64,000 bases of DNA from Cyanomargarita calcarea GSE-NOS-MK-12-04C (GTDB lineage: Bacteria > Cyanobacteriota > Cyanobacteriia > Cyanobacteriales > Nostocaceae): positions 1 through 64,000 of the forward strand of contig JAHHGZ010000042.1 in assembly GCA_019359595.1 (NCBI GenBank), read 5' to 3'. Below are positions 8,921-17,987 of the stretch, one piece after another; the first letter of the stretch is position 1; each line of letters opens with the position of its first letter. The notes below the pieces were generated by a model. The model was not told the origin of the DNA. It ran no database searches and was given only the letters and a program-made list of their open reading frames with translations. Position numbers and translations under genes: made by a program.

Positions 8921-9178
8921 ATGGAGCGAGTTAGATTACCAGAAGTTCTCACCCTTGAAGAAGTTTCGCAATATTTACGTTTGCCGATGGAAACTTTGCA
9001 GCGTCAAGCCTTACAGGGAAAGCTTCCAGGTCGTAAAATCGAAAACGAATGGAGGTTTTTGAAGCTCGCAATTGATGACTGGTTGCGTTCTCAAAGTAGT
9101 CGTTCTACCTTACTTCAACAAGCAGAAGCTTTTGCTGATGATACGTCGCTTGCAGAATTGAGAAAAACTATCTATTAA
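8921..9178 (+). CDS. Helix-turn-helix antitoxin-like DNA-binding protein
   Basis: An 85-residue protein with an excisionase/MerR-type HTH: LTLEEVSQYLRLPMETLQRQ followed by GKLPGRKIENEWRF, the usual pattern of the Xis-like domain, then an acidic tail. It is followed after 41 bases by a PIN-domain gene on the same strand, the layout of a VapBC-like toxin-antitoxin pair in cyanobacteria. It would bind its own promoter and neutralise the toxin. The partner here is cut short, so the gene may now be an orphan. Identification is by motif only. Confidence 0.75.
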   Translation: MERVRLPEVLTLEEVSQYLRLPMETLQRQALQGKLPGRKIENEWRFLKLAIDDWLRSQSSRSTLLQQAEAFADDTSLAELRKTIY

Positions 9179-9219
9179 GCGAGAGGACGTTCTGAAGTCG
9201 ATGAATAATTCCAACGCCA

Positions 9220-9510
9220 ATGTATTTGCTTGATACTGACACTCTAATCCACCTTTATGCTGGAAATACAAATATTATTGCCAGGTTAAATGCTGTTGAA
9301 GATTCAGAAGTGGGAATTACGATAATTACAAAAGCAGAAATGCTGCGCCGACGGATTGAATATCTTATCAAAGCAGAAACTGGTGAAAGTTTATTAAGAG
9401 CGCAAGAGCTTTTGTTTCGCACTGAAGAATTATTGGCAGAACTTTTAATTACTCCTATCAGTCAAAGCGCAGCAGATGAATTTGAACGTTTACGTGCATT
9501 GCAATTATAA
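9220..9510 (+). pseudogene. PIN-domain (VapC-like) toxin, C-terminally truncated
   Basis: PIN ribonuclease toxin. The N-terminus MYLLDTDTLIHLY has the first catalytic Asp, and TIITKAEMLRRRIEYL carries the conserved Glu. At 96 residues it is shorter than the usual 130-140, and it ends at ERLRALQL before the part that should hold the third and fourth acidic residues (the pattern RxxDxLIA... NxxDF). No frame downstream restores it. The missing residues complete the metal site, so the toxin is expected to be inactive. The truncation point is followed by unrelated DNA with a 14-bp inverted repeat. Confidence 0.7.
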
Positions 9511-9547
9511 TTGTGCTTCAGCCAGGATTAATTGCAATTGAATATAC

Positions 9548-9583
9548 TTACTCCTCTAATTTTTCAGAGAATTAGAGGAGTAA
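9548..9583. terminator. Inverted repeat after PIN gene
   Basis: TTACTCCTCTAATT and AATTAGAGGAGTAA form a perfect 14-bp stem with an 8-base loop. There is no clear T run after it, so it may be a terminator or a small repeat. It lies between the truncated PIN gene and the convergent brnA gene. Confidence 0.45.
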
Positions 9584-9629
9584 CTAAAGAAAGGAAGTTT
9601 AGATTTTTATTAATCGGGGTAATAGCGAT

Positions 9630-9878
9630 TTATTCTCCCAATGACTTTTCTATTGCGTTTCGGATGTACTTTTGATAAGTAACACCTTGTTTTTTTGCAA
9701 CAGTTTTAACTTCTTCTAACAAATCTTCCGAGACTCGTAGGTTTACAGTTCTGTTTTTAGGCTTGAATTCAAAAGTAACAGCCTTGAAATTGTCTTTATT
9801 TAGATACTCAGACAAGTCTTGTTCTAGCAAGTTTTCTGCCTCTTCATCAGTTTTAATTCTAGGTAAGATTTTCTTCAT
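9630..9878 (-). CDS. brnA: BrnA-like/CopG antitoxin
   Basis: An 82-residue ribbon-helix-helix antitoxin. The C-terminal half KNRTVNLRVSEDLLEEVKTV gives the RHH beta strand and first helix, and the final helix is YQKYIRNAIEKSL. The N-terminal half (DEEAENLLEQDLSEYLNKDN) is typical of the toxin-wrapping region of BrnA-type antitoxins. The brnT reading frame directly upstream overlaps its start, as in the known brnTA operon. BrnA normally represses the operon and binds BrnT. Here BrnT is frameshifted, so this antitoxin appears to be left alone. Confidence 0.8.
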   Translation of the reverse strand: MKKILPRIKTDEEAENLLEQDLSEYLNKDNFKAVTFEFKPKNRTVNLRVSEDLLEEVKTVAKKQGVTYQKYIRNAIEKSLGE

Positions 9879-10157
9879 ATTTTTTCACCTCTTTATCACG
9901 CATATAACGAGCGCTGATTGGTCTAATGAAGGTTCCTTCTTCTTTTTCACGTAAGGTCAATACTACAAAAATATACCTATTTTTGATTGATTTACCTATC
10001 CAAGAAATCTTTCTTCAGCCTCTGAATGCTTTATATCAGGCGATATTTGAACATTACCAGAGAATAAACTCTCGATTTCTTCTATAGAAACACCGTGGTT
10101 TTGGCATTTTTGATGATTCCCATTATCCCAATCAAAGCCGGATACTTCTTGTATCAT
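9859..10157 (-). pseudogene. brnT: BrnT-like toxin, broken by a frameshift
   Basis: BrnT is a RelE-fold ribonuclease toxin. The first segment, from the ATG at 10157, reads FDWDNGNHQKCQNHGVSIEE and then DIKHSEAEERFLG, the family's HSExEERF motif, and hits TAG at 9996-9998. Moving one base into the next frame restores the rest: RYIFVVLTLREKEEG, then FIRPISARYMRDKEVKKYEE, ending at TAG 9859-9861 within the start of brnA. So a single-base deletion has split the gene. Each half is under 60 codons, so the gene is easily missed. A sequencing error would also explain it. Confidence 0.75.
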
Positions 10158-10361
10158 ATCTCTAAAATATCATTTGTATATACAAATGACAACACATCTG
10201 TAACTACATTTATGATTAAATCCTCTAAAAATGCACAAAGTCAACAGCCTACCCCCAGCCCCTCTGCCAAGCTTGACAAGAGAGGAGCAAGACTCCGATT
10301 CCCCTTCTCCCAGGTTGGGAGAAGGGGTTAGGGGATGTTGCTAGCTTCCCGCAGGGTGGGC

Positions 10362-10454
10362 TTATTTGGTTTCTAAGCGAGAAATATTCCCTTGGTCAAC
10401 TTGTAAAAGTTCTGCCATTTGTTCTTGGGTAAGTTTGAGTGCCTGTCTCAATTG
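10362..10454 (-). pseudogene. Fragment of an XRE-type HTH antitoxin
   Basis: An open stretch of 30 codons reads QLRQALKLTQEQMAELLQVD and then QGNISRLETK before a stop. This is the core HTH of HigA/XRE antitoxins (LTQEQMAELL..QGxISRLE). The frame is closed upstream by TAG at 10455-10457 and there is no normal start, and the C-terminal part after the HTH is missing. It is a relic, lying next to the broken BrnTA and PIN genes. Confidence 0.55.
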
Positions 10455-10551
10455 CTATTTATCCTAGTAAACAACCACGCGATCGGCTATTACTAAGTAG
10501 TAGTTTTCTTGACTAAAACTGTCCAAAATCATCCAAAGTTTTTCAATGTGT

Positions 10552-10850
10552 TATAATTTGACAAGATAAGCACTAAAGATAAGCACTAAAACTTGTGCCA
10601 TCCCCACTCTGAACGACCAGAGGATCAATTAGAGTCGAGACGCACAGGTTTAGTCGCCAGACTAGTTCTGGTCATAAATAGGCACAGACCAACTGTCTGT
10701 TACAGGGCAAGCTACGGCAAATACCATCCTTTAAAAGGGTTGGGAATACTTTGTAGGTACTGGGTACCCCTAATATTAAATTAAAAACTAGCGCAGGTAG
10801 TTTACCTGTCTACTTAGCTATTAATAGATAAGTTTGACAAGGTTTTTTGC
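10552..10850 (+). ncRNA. Candidate structured RNA, possibly orphan HEARO/omega-RNA-like
   Basis: No convincing gene lies here. A TATAAT box at 10552-10557 is followed by two copies of GATAAGCACTAAA and then a run of hairpins: CTGT/ACAG near 10690, CCTTT/AAAGG near 10732, GGTAC-TGG-GTACC near 10757, and CAGGTA/TACCTG near 10795. The general look (GTTTAGTCGCCAGACTAG, GGCAAGCTACGGCAAATACC) reminds me of RNAs that lie upstream of IscB genes in cyanobacteria, but I cannot confirm this and no IscB gene follows. Low confidence; a covariance-model search would decide. Confidence 0.3.
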
Positions 10851-10866
10851 AGCGCTCAGATTCAGC

Positions 10867-11412
10867 TTAAGGAATTCCAGCTTGTTGAAAAATCTGCTGG
10901 GGTGTAATTTCCAACCCTTCTAGGAGTGAATCTTCTAAACTATCAGTACCAGTTTTGGTTTGGGAAGGAGCATCGGGATAGAAAACAGTAACACTTTTTG
11001 CTCTGGGATCGACAATCCAAACCCGGAAAACACCAGCACTAAGATAGTCACTGGCTTTAGCGCTAATTTCCCCAAAGGTTTGGTCGGGTGAAATAATTTC
11101 AATAGCTAAGTCAGGGGGAACAGGACAAGCTTCATCAAGAATATTATCCTGTGGTAAACGAGAATAGGAAATATAAAGTAAATCGGGGACAGGAATCCAG
11201 TCTTTGCTGTTTCGTTTTAATTTAACAGCCCATTCAATACCTACCTCACCCCGATTTTGTGTCCATAAGCTCAGAAGAGTATAAATTACACCTGTAACTC
11301 TGGAGTGGAAACGTTTTGGTGACATTTTAGGTACTGCTTCCCCATTGATTAATTCGTAAGTTATGTCCCCTTCAGGTAGTGCGAGGAATTCTGCGAGTGT
11401 TAGTTGAGTCAT
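10867..11412 (-). CDS. Uma2-family PD-(D/E)XK nuclease-like protein
   Basis: A 181-residue Uma2 (DUF820) protein. Family marks are LTLAEFLALPEGDITYELI, the acidic PDLAIEIISPDQ strand, and the final GVFRVWIVDPRAKSVTVF. The start at 11412 (MTQLTLAEF) is the first ATG; the open frame upstream begins with TTG inside the end of the phosphatase gene and is less likely. It follows the PhoD-like gene on the same strand with a short gap, so they may be cotranscribed, though no functional link is known. It is distinct in sequence from the Uma2 gene at 3958-4611. Confidence 0.85.
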   Translation of the reverse strand: MTQLTLAEFLALPEGDITYELINGEAVPKMSPKRFHSRVTGVIYTLLSLWTQNRGEVGIEWAVKLKRNSKDWIPVPDLLYISYSRLPQDNILDEACPVPPDLAIEIISPDQTFGEISAKASDYLSAGVFRVWIVDPRAKSVTVFYPDAPSQTKTGTDSLEDSLLEGLEITPQQIFQQAGIP

Positions 11413-11438
11413 GGTTAGTATTAGGGTGGAGAATGACT

Positions 11439-13886
11439 TCAATCAACTTCTTTCAATATATCTTGCATTGAATGTTCCTCATCATTAAATAACAAAGAAA
11501 CCTCAGTTCGAGTTAATGGGAAAGGTTCCAACAACTTGCCATTTCGACTCTCTAACCTCCACCAGAGAGTTTGTACAGCAACCTGTTTCCCATCAACTAA
11601 TTCAAAAGTAATTTCCCCAATATTATTCAAACCCACAATTTCTTTACATTTTTCCTTCTTCCCCTGATAATCGTGATAGTTTTTCGCCATCTTTAAGTAT
11701 TCTTCTAAAGCTTGATGGCGTTCTTGTCCCGGTAAAGGAGCAATTACAGATTTTATTTCATCAGAAGGTTTCGGTTGCTTAATTTCTTCAGCTTTAGCAG
11801 CCAAAAAGTCTATGCGATACCACCATTCGGGTTTTTTTGTGATTTCTAACGCTTGAAACCAACTGCGCTCTTGAACTAAATCTATCATAGCAGGACTACC
11901 CTTGAGCCTCAAAGGTAAAGATTGCACACTTCCGTTAACATAAGCATACAAAATACCAATTTTTAGTTCATTTCCGCCTTGATTTCCCCATCCTAAAACT
12001 TCTGATTTTGGTAAATTGCTACTAATATTAAAAGGACTAAAACCCTTTTTATGTAATGACAGACTACCGCCTATTTCTTTAACTTCATTTCTAAGAGAAC
12101 TACTTGTAAATTGAGTTACAATAAGTTCAATATTGGTATTTTCTGAATTCTGCAAATTCAGGTTCGCTGAGTATTGCAGACGAGATGCAAAACTGTAGTG
12201 AACATCGCCAGATAATATAATTACCCGATTTTCTTTCTTCGGTAATGACCTGAATGCTAAAGTCGCAAGCAATCTTTCAAAAGCAGTTTTCTGTAAACCC
12301 CAAGCTTCTGGATCGAAACCCCAAGGAGAAGTACCAAGCTTTTCGGAAAAGTTTTTAACTGTCTTTTGGATACCTTCTAAAAAAGGTACGCCGATAAATG
12401 GCGAAGGAGATATTACTAAAGTTATTTCTGCAGTATCTGGATGACGGACTTTTGATATTTGTTCATAACAACCAAATTCGCCTAAAAGTGCTGGACAATC
12501 GCAATCTTCACCGGGAAATTCTCGCCATGTGCGCGTATCTAGTACTATAACTTCATAGCTAGGATTAGTTACTGTATAATGCCACCTCAAAGCATTTTCA
12601 CTATGAGATAGCAGTCCTCTTGGGTGACTATTTCTAATATCTGCAAGGCTAGGCAAACCTACACGGAGAGTAATTTCTTGTTCGTATTCTTGGTTTGTAC
12701 CACCAGATGCTGACCAAAGAGAAGCCGCTTTTAATAATGCGTCTCCGGGTTTACCTGCTTCAAATTGTTCTGGTGTATTTCCCCAAGCTTGACAAATTGC
12801 ATAAGCTAGTAAACCATTTTGGATTATCCGCCTACCAAGAGGTTCTTTGAGAGTGCGATCGCACCACGCCATGTTTAAATACCAATCGTCGGTAATGTCA
12901 TGGTCGTCTAATATCATGTAAGTAGGGACGTTTGCTAAAGCACGCCTAACGTCTTTAAGTGTTGTTTGGAATTCTTTTAAATAAATAACTTCTTGTTGAA
13001 ACAAAATTTTGGATGCGTTTGGATTAATATCTTCATAGGTTGGAAAATCTTCCGGCTTCACCCACAACACATCACTCCAAGCAAATAAATACATTGATAT
13101 ATATTCGCCAAATGTAAATAAATGACTTTTGGCAATATTGTTAATTTTGTTAATTTTATTAATACTTGCTGTCAATCCGGCGGTATATGTTGCTAAATTG
13201 TTACGTTTCCCCGGTTGTAATTCTATAATACTTTCTACATCTGGTAAAATTTCAGACCATCCTAAAAGTGTCTTCGATGCATCCATCAACATCAAAAGTA
13301 AAGCATCAGCAACATCATCCGCATAAATTTGGTCACCCGTAAGAAAAAGTTGATGCGGTCGTTTTTTAGGATCTTGAATTAGGGCTTCTCGAATCATTTT
13401 GTCCACAGTTACCAGCGCATCCAAACTTTGACCGTGGGGTTTGCGACAAGAACCGTGAATGATGCGTAAATCGTTTAAATTGGTTGGTGGAAGTGCGAAA
13501 GAAGGTAAATCATATGGGGGATAGACAATCCCTGCTGTTGAACCTTCTTGATTCAAAATACCAGGTGTACTCAGTGTTTCTCCTGAGTTAAAAGCCAAGT
13601 TATAAAGATAGTTTTCCCCAGATAAAAGCGCTGCACGATTGCTTTTTGCAGTCACACAAACTATATGCAAATTTGTGCCAAGTTGCGTTGTCTTTTGTGT
13701 ACCTGTAATTAATGCTTTTTTGTTAGTGTCAAAAATAACTAAAGTGACACTACGGCATTCCTTTAAGGCCAACCATACTGTTACACTATTGGATTGGGTG
13801 CATCGTAAAATTGGGCCAGCGAGAACAAGTGGCAAGTTATCAATGCGAACTGATAAGTCACGAATAGCGCTATGTGTCCAAGTCAT
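11439..13886 (-). CDS. PhoD-like metallophosphatase
   Basis: An 815-residue protein of the PhoD-like alkaline phosphatase group. Metal-binding motifs are visible in order: IIHGSCRKPHG, LFLTGDQIYADD (about residue 187), YMILDDHDITDDW (about 330) and ILSGDVHYSFASR (about 558). The N-terminus (LAGPILRCTQSNSVTVWLA) is the Ig-like domain that precedes the catalytic part in this family. No signal peptide is seen, unlike secreted PhoD, so it is probably cytoplasmic. The likely activity is phosphodiester or phosphomonoester hydrolysis; the natural substrate is unknown. Confidence 0.85.
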   Translation of the reverse strand: MTWTHSAIRDLSVRIDNLPLVLAGPILRCTQSNSVTVWLALKECRSVTLVIFDTNKKALITGTQKTTQLGTNLHIVCVTAKSNRAALLSGENYLYNLAFNSGETLSTPGILNQEGSTAGIVYPPYDLPSFALPPTNLNDLRIIHGSCRKPHGQSLDALVTVDKMIREALIQDPKKRPHQLFLTGDQIYADDVADALLLMLMDASKTLLGWSEILPDVESIIELQPGKRNNLATYTAGLTASINKINKINNIAKSHLFTFGEYISMYLFAWSDVLWVKPEDFPTYEDINPNASKILFQQEVIYLKEFQTTLKDVRRALANVPTYMILDDHDITDDWYLNMAWCDRTLKEPLGRRIIQNGLLAYAICQAWGNTPEQFEAGKPGDALLKAASLWSASGGTNQEYEQEITLRVGLPSLADIRNSHPRGLLSHSENALRWHYTVTNPSYEVIVLDTRTWREFPGEDCDCPALLGEFGCYEQISKVRHPDTAEITLVISPSPFIGVPFLEGIQKTVKNFSEKLGTSPWGFDPEAWGLQKTAFERLLATLAFRSLPKKENRVIILSGDVHYSFASRLQYSANLNLQNSENTNIELIVTQFTSSSLRNEVKEIGGSLSLHKKGFSPFNISSNLPKSEVLGWGNQGGNELKIGILYAYVNGSVQSLPLRLKGSPAMIDLVQERSWFQALEITKKPEWWYRIDFLAAKAEEIKQPKPSDEIKSVIAPLPGQERHQALEEYLKMAKNYHDYQGKKEKCKEIVGLNNIGEITFELVDGKQVAVQTLWWRLESRNGKLLEPFPLTRTEVSLLFNDEEHSMQDILKEVD

Positions 13887-13911
13887 GCCAGATATCGCAC
13901 ATCTCTAGGCA

Positions 13912-13938
13912 AATAAAAAAAAGAGGGAAATCCCTCTT
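13912..13938 (-). terminator. Rho-independent terminator of rps1
   Basis: On the minus strand AAGAGGGATTTCCCTCTT is a perfect stem followed by a run of T, 36 bases beyond the S1 stop codon. Confidence 0.9.
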
Positions 13939-13973
13939 CTAATGAAATATGCTTTATCTTAACAGTAGTTAAA

Positions 13974-15131
13974 TTATTCCTGAATAGCCACTGGAATTTC
14001 TTCAGCAGCAGCTTCAACTTCTTCAATTGCCGATGGAATATCTTCTTCAATTGCCGATGGAACGTCTTCTTCAATTGCCGATGGAATATCTTCTTCAATT
14101 GCCGATGGAATATCTTCTTCAATTGCCGATGGAATATCTTCTTCAATTGCCGATGGAACGTCTTCTTCAATTGCAGATGGAACGTCTTCTTCAGCCAGAG
14201 CATCAACAGAAGCAGCCGCACTAGCACCTTGTTGTTTGGCTAGCATCTGTTCGCGATACTTAGCTGCCATTTCTTCTGCCTTGTCATAAACCAGATCGCG
14301 ATTCTTAATCATGTCACCTGGTTCTGGTTCCAACTGCTTGGTAGACAGAGAAATTCGACCTCTTTCAGCATCCAAATCAATGATCATGACTTTGACTTCA
14401 TCATTGACATTGAATACGCTATGAGGCGTATCTATATGCTCGTGGGAAATCTCGGATATGTGTAACAAACCGCTGACACCACCGATATCAATGAAGGCAC
14501 CGTAAGGTTTGATACCGCGAACTGTACCAATCACCACTTCGCCAACTTCTAGGCGGTTCATCTTCCGCTCAACCAGCGCTCTCCGATGAGATAGAACTAA
14601 GCGGTTGCGCTCTTCATCTACTTCTAAGAATTTTAATGGGAGATCCTCGCCTACCAATTCTTCTTTAGGCTTGCGGGTGCTGATGTGAGAACCGGGGATA
14701 AATCCTCGCAATCCCTCAATCCGCACCAAGGCTCCACCGCGATTGGTTGCAAATACGCCAGAACGGACAGTAGCATCTTCTGCTTGCAACTGCCGTACTC
14801 GCTCCCAAGCCCTCATATATTCTATACGACGAATGGAAAGGGTCAATTGACCATCTTCGTTTTCATCGGTGAGAATGAAAAATTCCCGCGTCTCGTTCGA
14901 TTGTAAAACTTCTTCCGGGCTATCTACCCGGTTGATAGACATTTCTTGTATAGGTATATAAGCTGCGGTTTTTGCACCTATGTCAATCAGAGCGCCGCGT
15001 GGCTCTATACTAAATACTGTTCCAGGTACGACATCACCAGGGCTAAAGTGATAGTCATACTTGTCCAGTAGAGCAGCAAAATCTTCGTGGGTAAAGCCAA
15101 TTTCTGTGACGGTTGATTTCTGATTGACCAT
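13974..15131 (-). CDS. rps1: 30S ribosomal protein S1 with tandem-repeat tail
   Basis: Cyanobacterial S1 protein, which binds mRNA at the ribosome. There are three S1 (OB-fold) domains: about residues 29-100 (GDVVPGTVFSIEPRGALIDI), 110-180 (VRSGVFATNRGGALVRIEG) and 195-265 (GEVVIGTVRGIKPYGAFIDI). The tail, residues 314-369, consists of seven copies of an eight-residue acidic unit (EEDVPSAI or EEDIPSAI), coded by 24-bp tandem repeats at 14025-14192. The start ATG at 15131 gives the usual MVNQK N-terminus. The gene ends at a clear terminator. The number of tail repeats probably varies between strains. Confidence 0.95.
   Translation of the reverse strand: MVNQKSTVTEIGFTHEDFAALLDKYDYHFSPGDVVPGTVFSIEPRGALIDIGAKTAAYIPIQEMSINRVDSPEEVLQSNETREFFILTDENEDGQLTLSIRRIEYMRAWERVRQLQAEDATVRSGVFATNRGGALVRIEGLRGFIPGSHISTRKPKEELVGEDLPLKFLEVDEERNRLVLSHRRALVERKMNRLEVGEVVIGTVRGIKPYGAFIDIGGVSGLLHISEISHEHIDTPHSVFNVNDEVKVMIIDLDAERGRISLSTKQLEPEPGDMIKNRDLVYDKAEEMAAKYREQMLAKQQGASAAASVDALAEEDVPSAIEEDVPSAIEEDIPSAIEEDIPSAIEEDIPSAIEEDVPSAIEEDIPSAIEEVEAAAEEIPVAIQE
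14025..14192 (-). repeat. Seven 24-bp in-frame tandem repeats in rps1
   Basis: Seven near-identical 24-bp units code EE-D-(V/I)-PSAI. The unit length keeps the frame, so copy number can change by slippage without breaking the protein. Confidence 0.9.
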
Positions 15132-15442
15132 GCTAATGTTTTCCTGGGTTTAGTCTCCGTAAAGTTTTTGCCACAAGCGCAATGCAACTGCAGCCCAGAT
15201 GGCGGTCTACACCTACATCCTTTTTCATCCTAGCGCAGAAAAGCTGATTTAATACATATCAACTTCCAGATGGAATATTATACCACATTTCCATGAGTCA
15301 AAATTCGCCACTAATTATTATAAAAGGATTAAAAAAAATGAAGAAGGAATTCATGCAATTGGTGGGCGATTTAAACCCGCCACCTCTACCGACCTCCAAA
15401 TCGTCGATTGGTAGGGGACACGCAACCCGCTTGCTTGAAGAC

Positions 15443-15537
15443 TTCTTCCTCCTTCCTTCTTCCTCCTTCCTTCTTCCTTCTTCCTTCTTCCTTCTTCCTT
15501 CTTCCTTCTTCCTTCTTCCTTCTTCCTTCTTCCTTCG
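15443..15537. repeat. CTTCCTT heptamer short tandem repeat
   Basis: About a dozen copies of the heptamer CTTCCTT. The same family recurs at 15845-15880 and, reversed, at 50704-50730. Frames across it on both strands are low complexity and not genes. It fills part of the gap between rps1 and psbT. Confidence 0.9.
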
Positions 15538-15551
15538 TTAAACATTAATAA

Positions 15552-15589
15552 CCGCCGTTACCAAAACTAGTAACGGCGGATTTTATTTC
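15552..15589. terminator. Hairpin between psbT and rps1
   Basis: CCGCCGTTAC and GTAACGGCGG form a 10-bp stem (15552-15579) followed by ATTTTATTT on the plus strand. On the minus strand it lies downstream of psbT and may also end the psbB-psbT transcript. The rest of 15590-15840 holds no gene that I can recognise. Confidence 0.6.
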
Positions 15590-15885
15590 CAATGTTGGTA
15601 TTAAAAGCTCGGCTGTAGTAACCGAATTTTAGATTTAGATTTTGGATTCAATAATTCAAAATCCTTCGAGGAGTACCTCCAAACCGGGACTTAAACCAAC
15701 TGAGCAACAAATCAAAAACCTTCTAGCCCCGGATTTCCGAACTGGGTAAATCCAAAATCGTAAATCCTTGGCTCCATTCGGTTTGATACCCCGACAAGAA
15801 ACAAGTCCTCAGTTTTGATTGAGGTTCTAATCCCCATCTCAAAACTTCTTCCTTCTTCCTTCTTCCTTCTTCCTTCTTCAATGAC

Positions 15886-15993
15886 CTACTTTTCTTCTTT
15901 GTTCTCAATGCGGGGAGGTTCGCGAAATGCGATCGCAAAAAACAAAACTCCGATCGCCAGAGCCAAAATCAAGATGTACGCAACGCTTTCCAT
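15886..15993 (-). CDS. psbT: Photosystem II reaction centre protein T
   Basis: A 35-residue single-span thylakoid membrane protein, at the PSII dimer interface near D1. The frame reads MESVAYILILALAIGVLFFA then AFREPPRI, which is the usual PsbT sequence, and ends in a charged ENKEEK tail. It is too short for most gene callers. It lies 115 bases downstream of psbB on the same strand, the standard cyanobacterial order, with a 12-bp inverted repeat between them. Confidence 0.93.
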   Translation of the reverse strand: MESVAYILILALAIGVLFFAIAFREPPRIENKEEK

Positions 15994-16052
15994 ACCAAAT
16001 ATTCCTGCCTATCGAGCCAGTAATTATATTCTACCTGTACGACAAAAAAGAT

Positions 16053-16091
16053 TTAACAGTTCACAGTTAAATATTAACGGTGAACTGTTAA
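16053..16091. promoter_or_regulatory. Intercistronic hairpin between psbB and psbT
   Basis: TTAACAGTTCAC and GTGAACTGTTAA form a perfect 12-bp stem with a 15-base loop in the psbB-psbT gap. There is no T run beyond it, so it is more likely an RNA-stability or attenuation element than a full terminator. Confidence 0.5.
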
Positions 16092-16108
16092 CAAATCGTT
16101 ACGAGATT

Positions 16109-17638
16109 TTAGACAGCTTCTTTACGGCGGGTTGATTTATCACCCACTTTCTGGAAGCGTCCCCATTCGACTTGCTCTTCAAGATCCGCTTCTACACCAG
16201 CAAATACATCTCGGTAGATTGTCCGAGCGCCGTGCCAAATGTGACCGAAGAAGAACAGCAGTGCAAATACTGCGTGTCCAAAGGTAAACCAACCTCTGGG
16301 AGATGTCCGGAATACACCATCAGAGTTCAAGGTTTCGATATCAAATTCAAAGATTTCGCCACCTTGAGCCTTACGAGCGTATTTCTTCACATCCGCAGGG
16401 TCTGTAAAAGTCTTACCATTCAAGTCGCCACCGTAGAAACTAGCTGTTATGCCAGCTTGCTCGAAGCTATACTTGGATTCTGCCCGACGGAAGGGTATAT
16501 CAGCGCGGATAACACCATCAGAATCGGTCAAAAGTACTGGGAAGGTTTCAAAGAAGTTGGGGAGACGACGCACGGTCAATTCCCGACCATCTGAATCTTT
16601 AAATACTGCGTGACCTTGCCAAGATTGGGCAATACCATCACCCTTGTCCATCGCACCTGTACGGAATAGACCGCCTTTAGCTGGGCTATTACCTACATAG
16701 TCGTAGAAAGCAAGTTTTTCCGGAATCTGCGACCAAGCTTGAGAAAGGGTTGCACCATCAGCGACGTTACTTTGGACACGGCGCTGAATTTCTTGGGTGA
16801 AGTAACCCTGATCCCATTGGTAACGAGTCGGCCCAAACAATTCAATTGGGGTGGTGGCGTTACCATACCACATAGTGCCAGCGACTACGAATGCAGCGAA
16901 AAATACTGCGGCAATACTGCTGGAAAGGACGGTTTCGATGTTACCCATCCGCAGGGCTTTGTAAAGCCGTTCGGGGGGTCTGACTGCCAGGTGGAATAAA
17001 CCTGCGATAATGCCAACTACACCAGCGGCGATGTGGTGAGCGACTATACCACCGGGGTTAAATGGGTTAAAGCCATCTGGCCCCCATTCCGGCGCTACTG
17101 CTTGAATATGACCAGTTATTCCGTAGGCGTCGCTTACCCACATCCCAGGTCCAAATAAACCTGTGAGGTGGAATGCTCCGAAACCAAAGCAAAGCAAACC
17201 AGACAAAAATAAGTGAATGCCAAACATTTTTGGCAAGTCTAGGGCGGGTTCACCTGTGCGGGGGTCTTGGAAAAGTTCCAAATCCCAGTAAACCCAGTGC
17301 CATACGGCTGCTAAAAACAGCAAACCGGAAAGAACTATGTGAGCTGCGGCGACACCTTCAAATGACCAGTAGCCAGGGTCACTTAAAGCTTCGCCAGTAA
17401 CGTTCCAACCACCCCAAGATTGAACAACGCCTAAACGTGCCATGAAGGGTAGCACGAACATTCCTTGACGCCACATGGGGTTGAGTACGGGGTCGCTGGG
17501 GTCAAATACAGCTAGCTCGTACAGTGCCATCGAACCAGCCCAACCAGCAACTAGGGCTGTGTGCATCAAGTGTACAGAAATTAGCCGACCTGGATCGTTC
17601 AGGACGACGGTGTGTACTCGGTACCAGGGTAGTCCCAT
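16109..17638 (-). CDS. psbB: Photosystem II chlorophyll-binding protein CP47
   Basis: The inner antenna protein of photosystem II, 509 residues, the usual length for CP47. It begins [20 protein letters not shown] and has six membrane spans with many His residues that bind chlorophyll (for example [13 protein letters not shown] and [14 protein letters not shown]). The large lumenal loop lies between spans 5 and 6. The sequence is complete and shows no odd features. psbT follows downstream. The 349 bases upstream (17639-17987) must hold its promoter; I see no gene there. Confidence 0.98.
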   Translation of the reverse strand: MGLPWYRVHTVVLNDPGRLISVHLMHTALVAGWAGSMALYELAVFDPSDPVLNPMWRQGMFVLPFMARLGVVQSWGGWNVTGEALSDPGYWSFEGVAAAHIVLSGLLFLAAVWHWVYWDLELFQDPRTGEPALDLPKMFGIHLFLSGLLCFGFGAFHLTGLFGPGMWVSDAYGITGHIQAVAPEWGPDGFNPFNPGGIVAHHIAAGVVGIIAGLFHLAVRPPERLYKALRMGNIETVLSSSIAAVFFAAFVVAGTMWYGNATTPIELFGPTRYQWDQGYFTQEIQRRVQSNVADGATLSQAWSQIPEKLAFYDYVGNSPAKGGLFRTGAMDKGDGIAQSWQGHAVFKDSDGRELTVRRLPNFFETFPVLLTDSDGVIRADIPFRRAESKYSFEQAGITASFYGGDLNGKTFTDPADVKKYARKAQGGEIFEFDIETLNSDGVFRTSPRGWFTFGHAVFALLFFFGHIWHGARTIYRDVFAGVEADLEEQVEWGRFQKVGDKSTRRKEAV

Positions 17639-17987
17639 CGACTACGCGCCTCCAAGGATGAGTTTGTTTACAAAGAGATTTTTCTATTTTTGTTATTGCT
17701 AGAGCTAAGGCTCTACCACACTACCTGTCTTAGTCAGGCGGATAACATGGCTTGCTTGACAATATCTACCAAACGAAGGAATGTTTCCCCGTAGGTTTGC
17801 TACCGCCAAGCAAAAATGAGAATGTTTTAAAAAGTGTAACTTTTGATGGCACCGTTTGCAAGCCTGTTCAGGGATTAGGCCATAGGAAATTAGGGCTAGA
17901 AAATAACCTAATACCCCTAGCTATTAAAGCCTTATCGCTTTAAATCCTAGCCAAAGCCCTACGCTAAACGCCTCTTGTTAAGAATTG

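Noticed and set aside
10095-10331. Plus-strand 78-codon frame
   Set aside because: It runs antisense to the brnT relic and through a GGGAGAAGGGG palindrome; composition is not protein-like.
15293-15545. Frames on both strands with LLPSSFF and RRKKEEG repeats
   Set aside because: They only translate the CTTCCTT heptamer repeats.
15755-15840. tRNA-like stretch with GGTTCTAATCCCC
   Set aside because: The T-arm does not pair and no acceptor, D or anticodon stems can be drawn.
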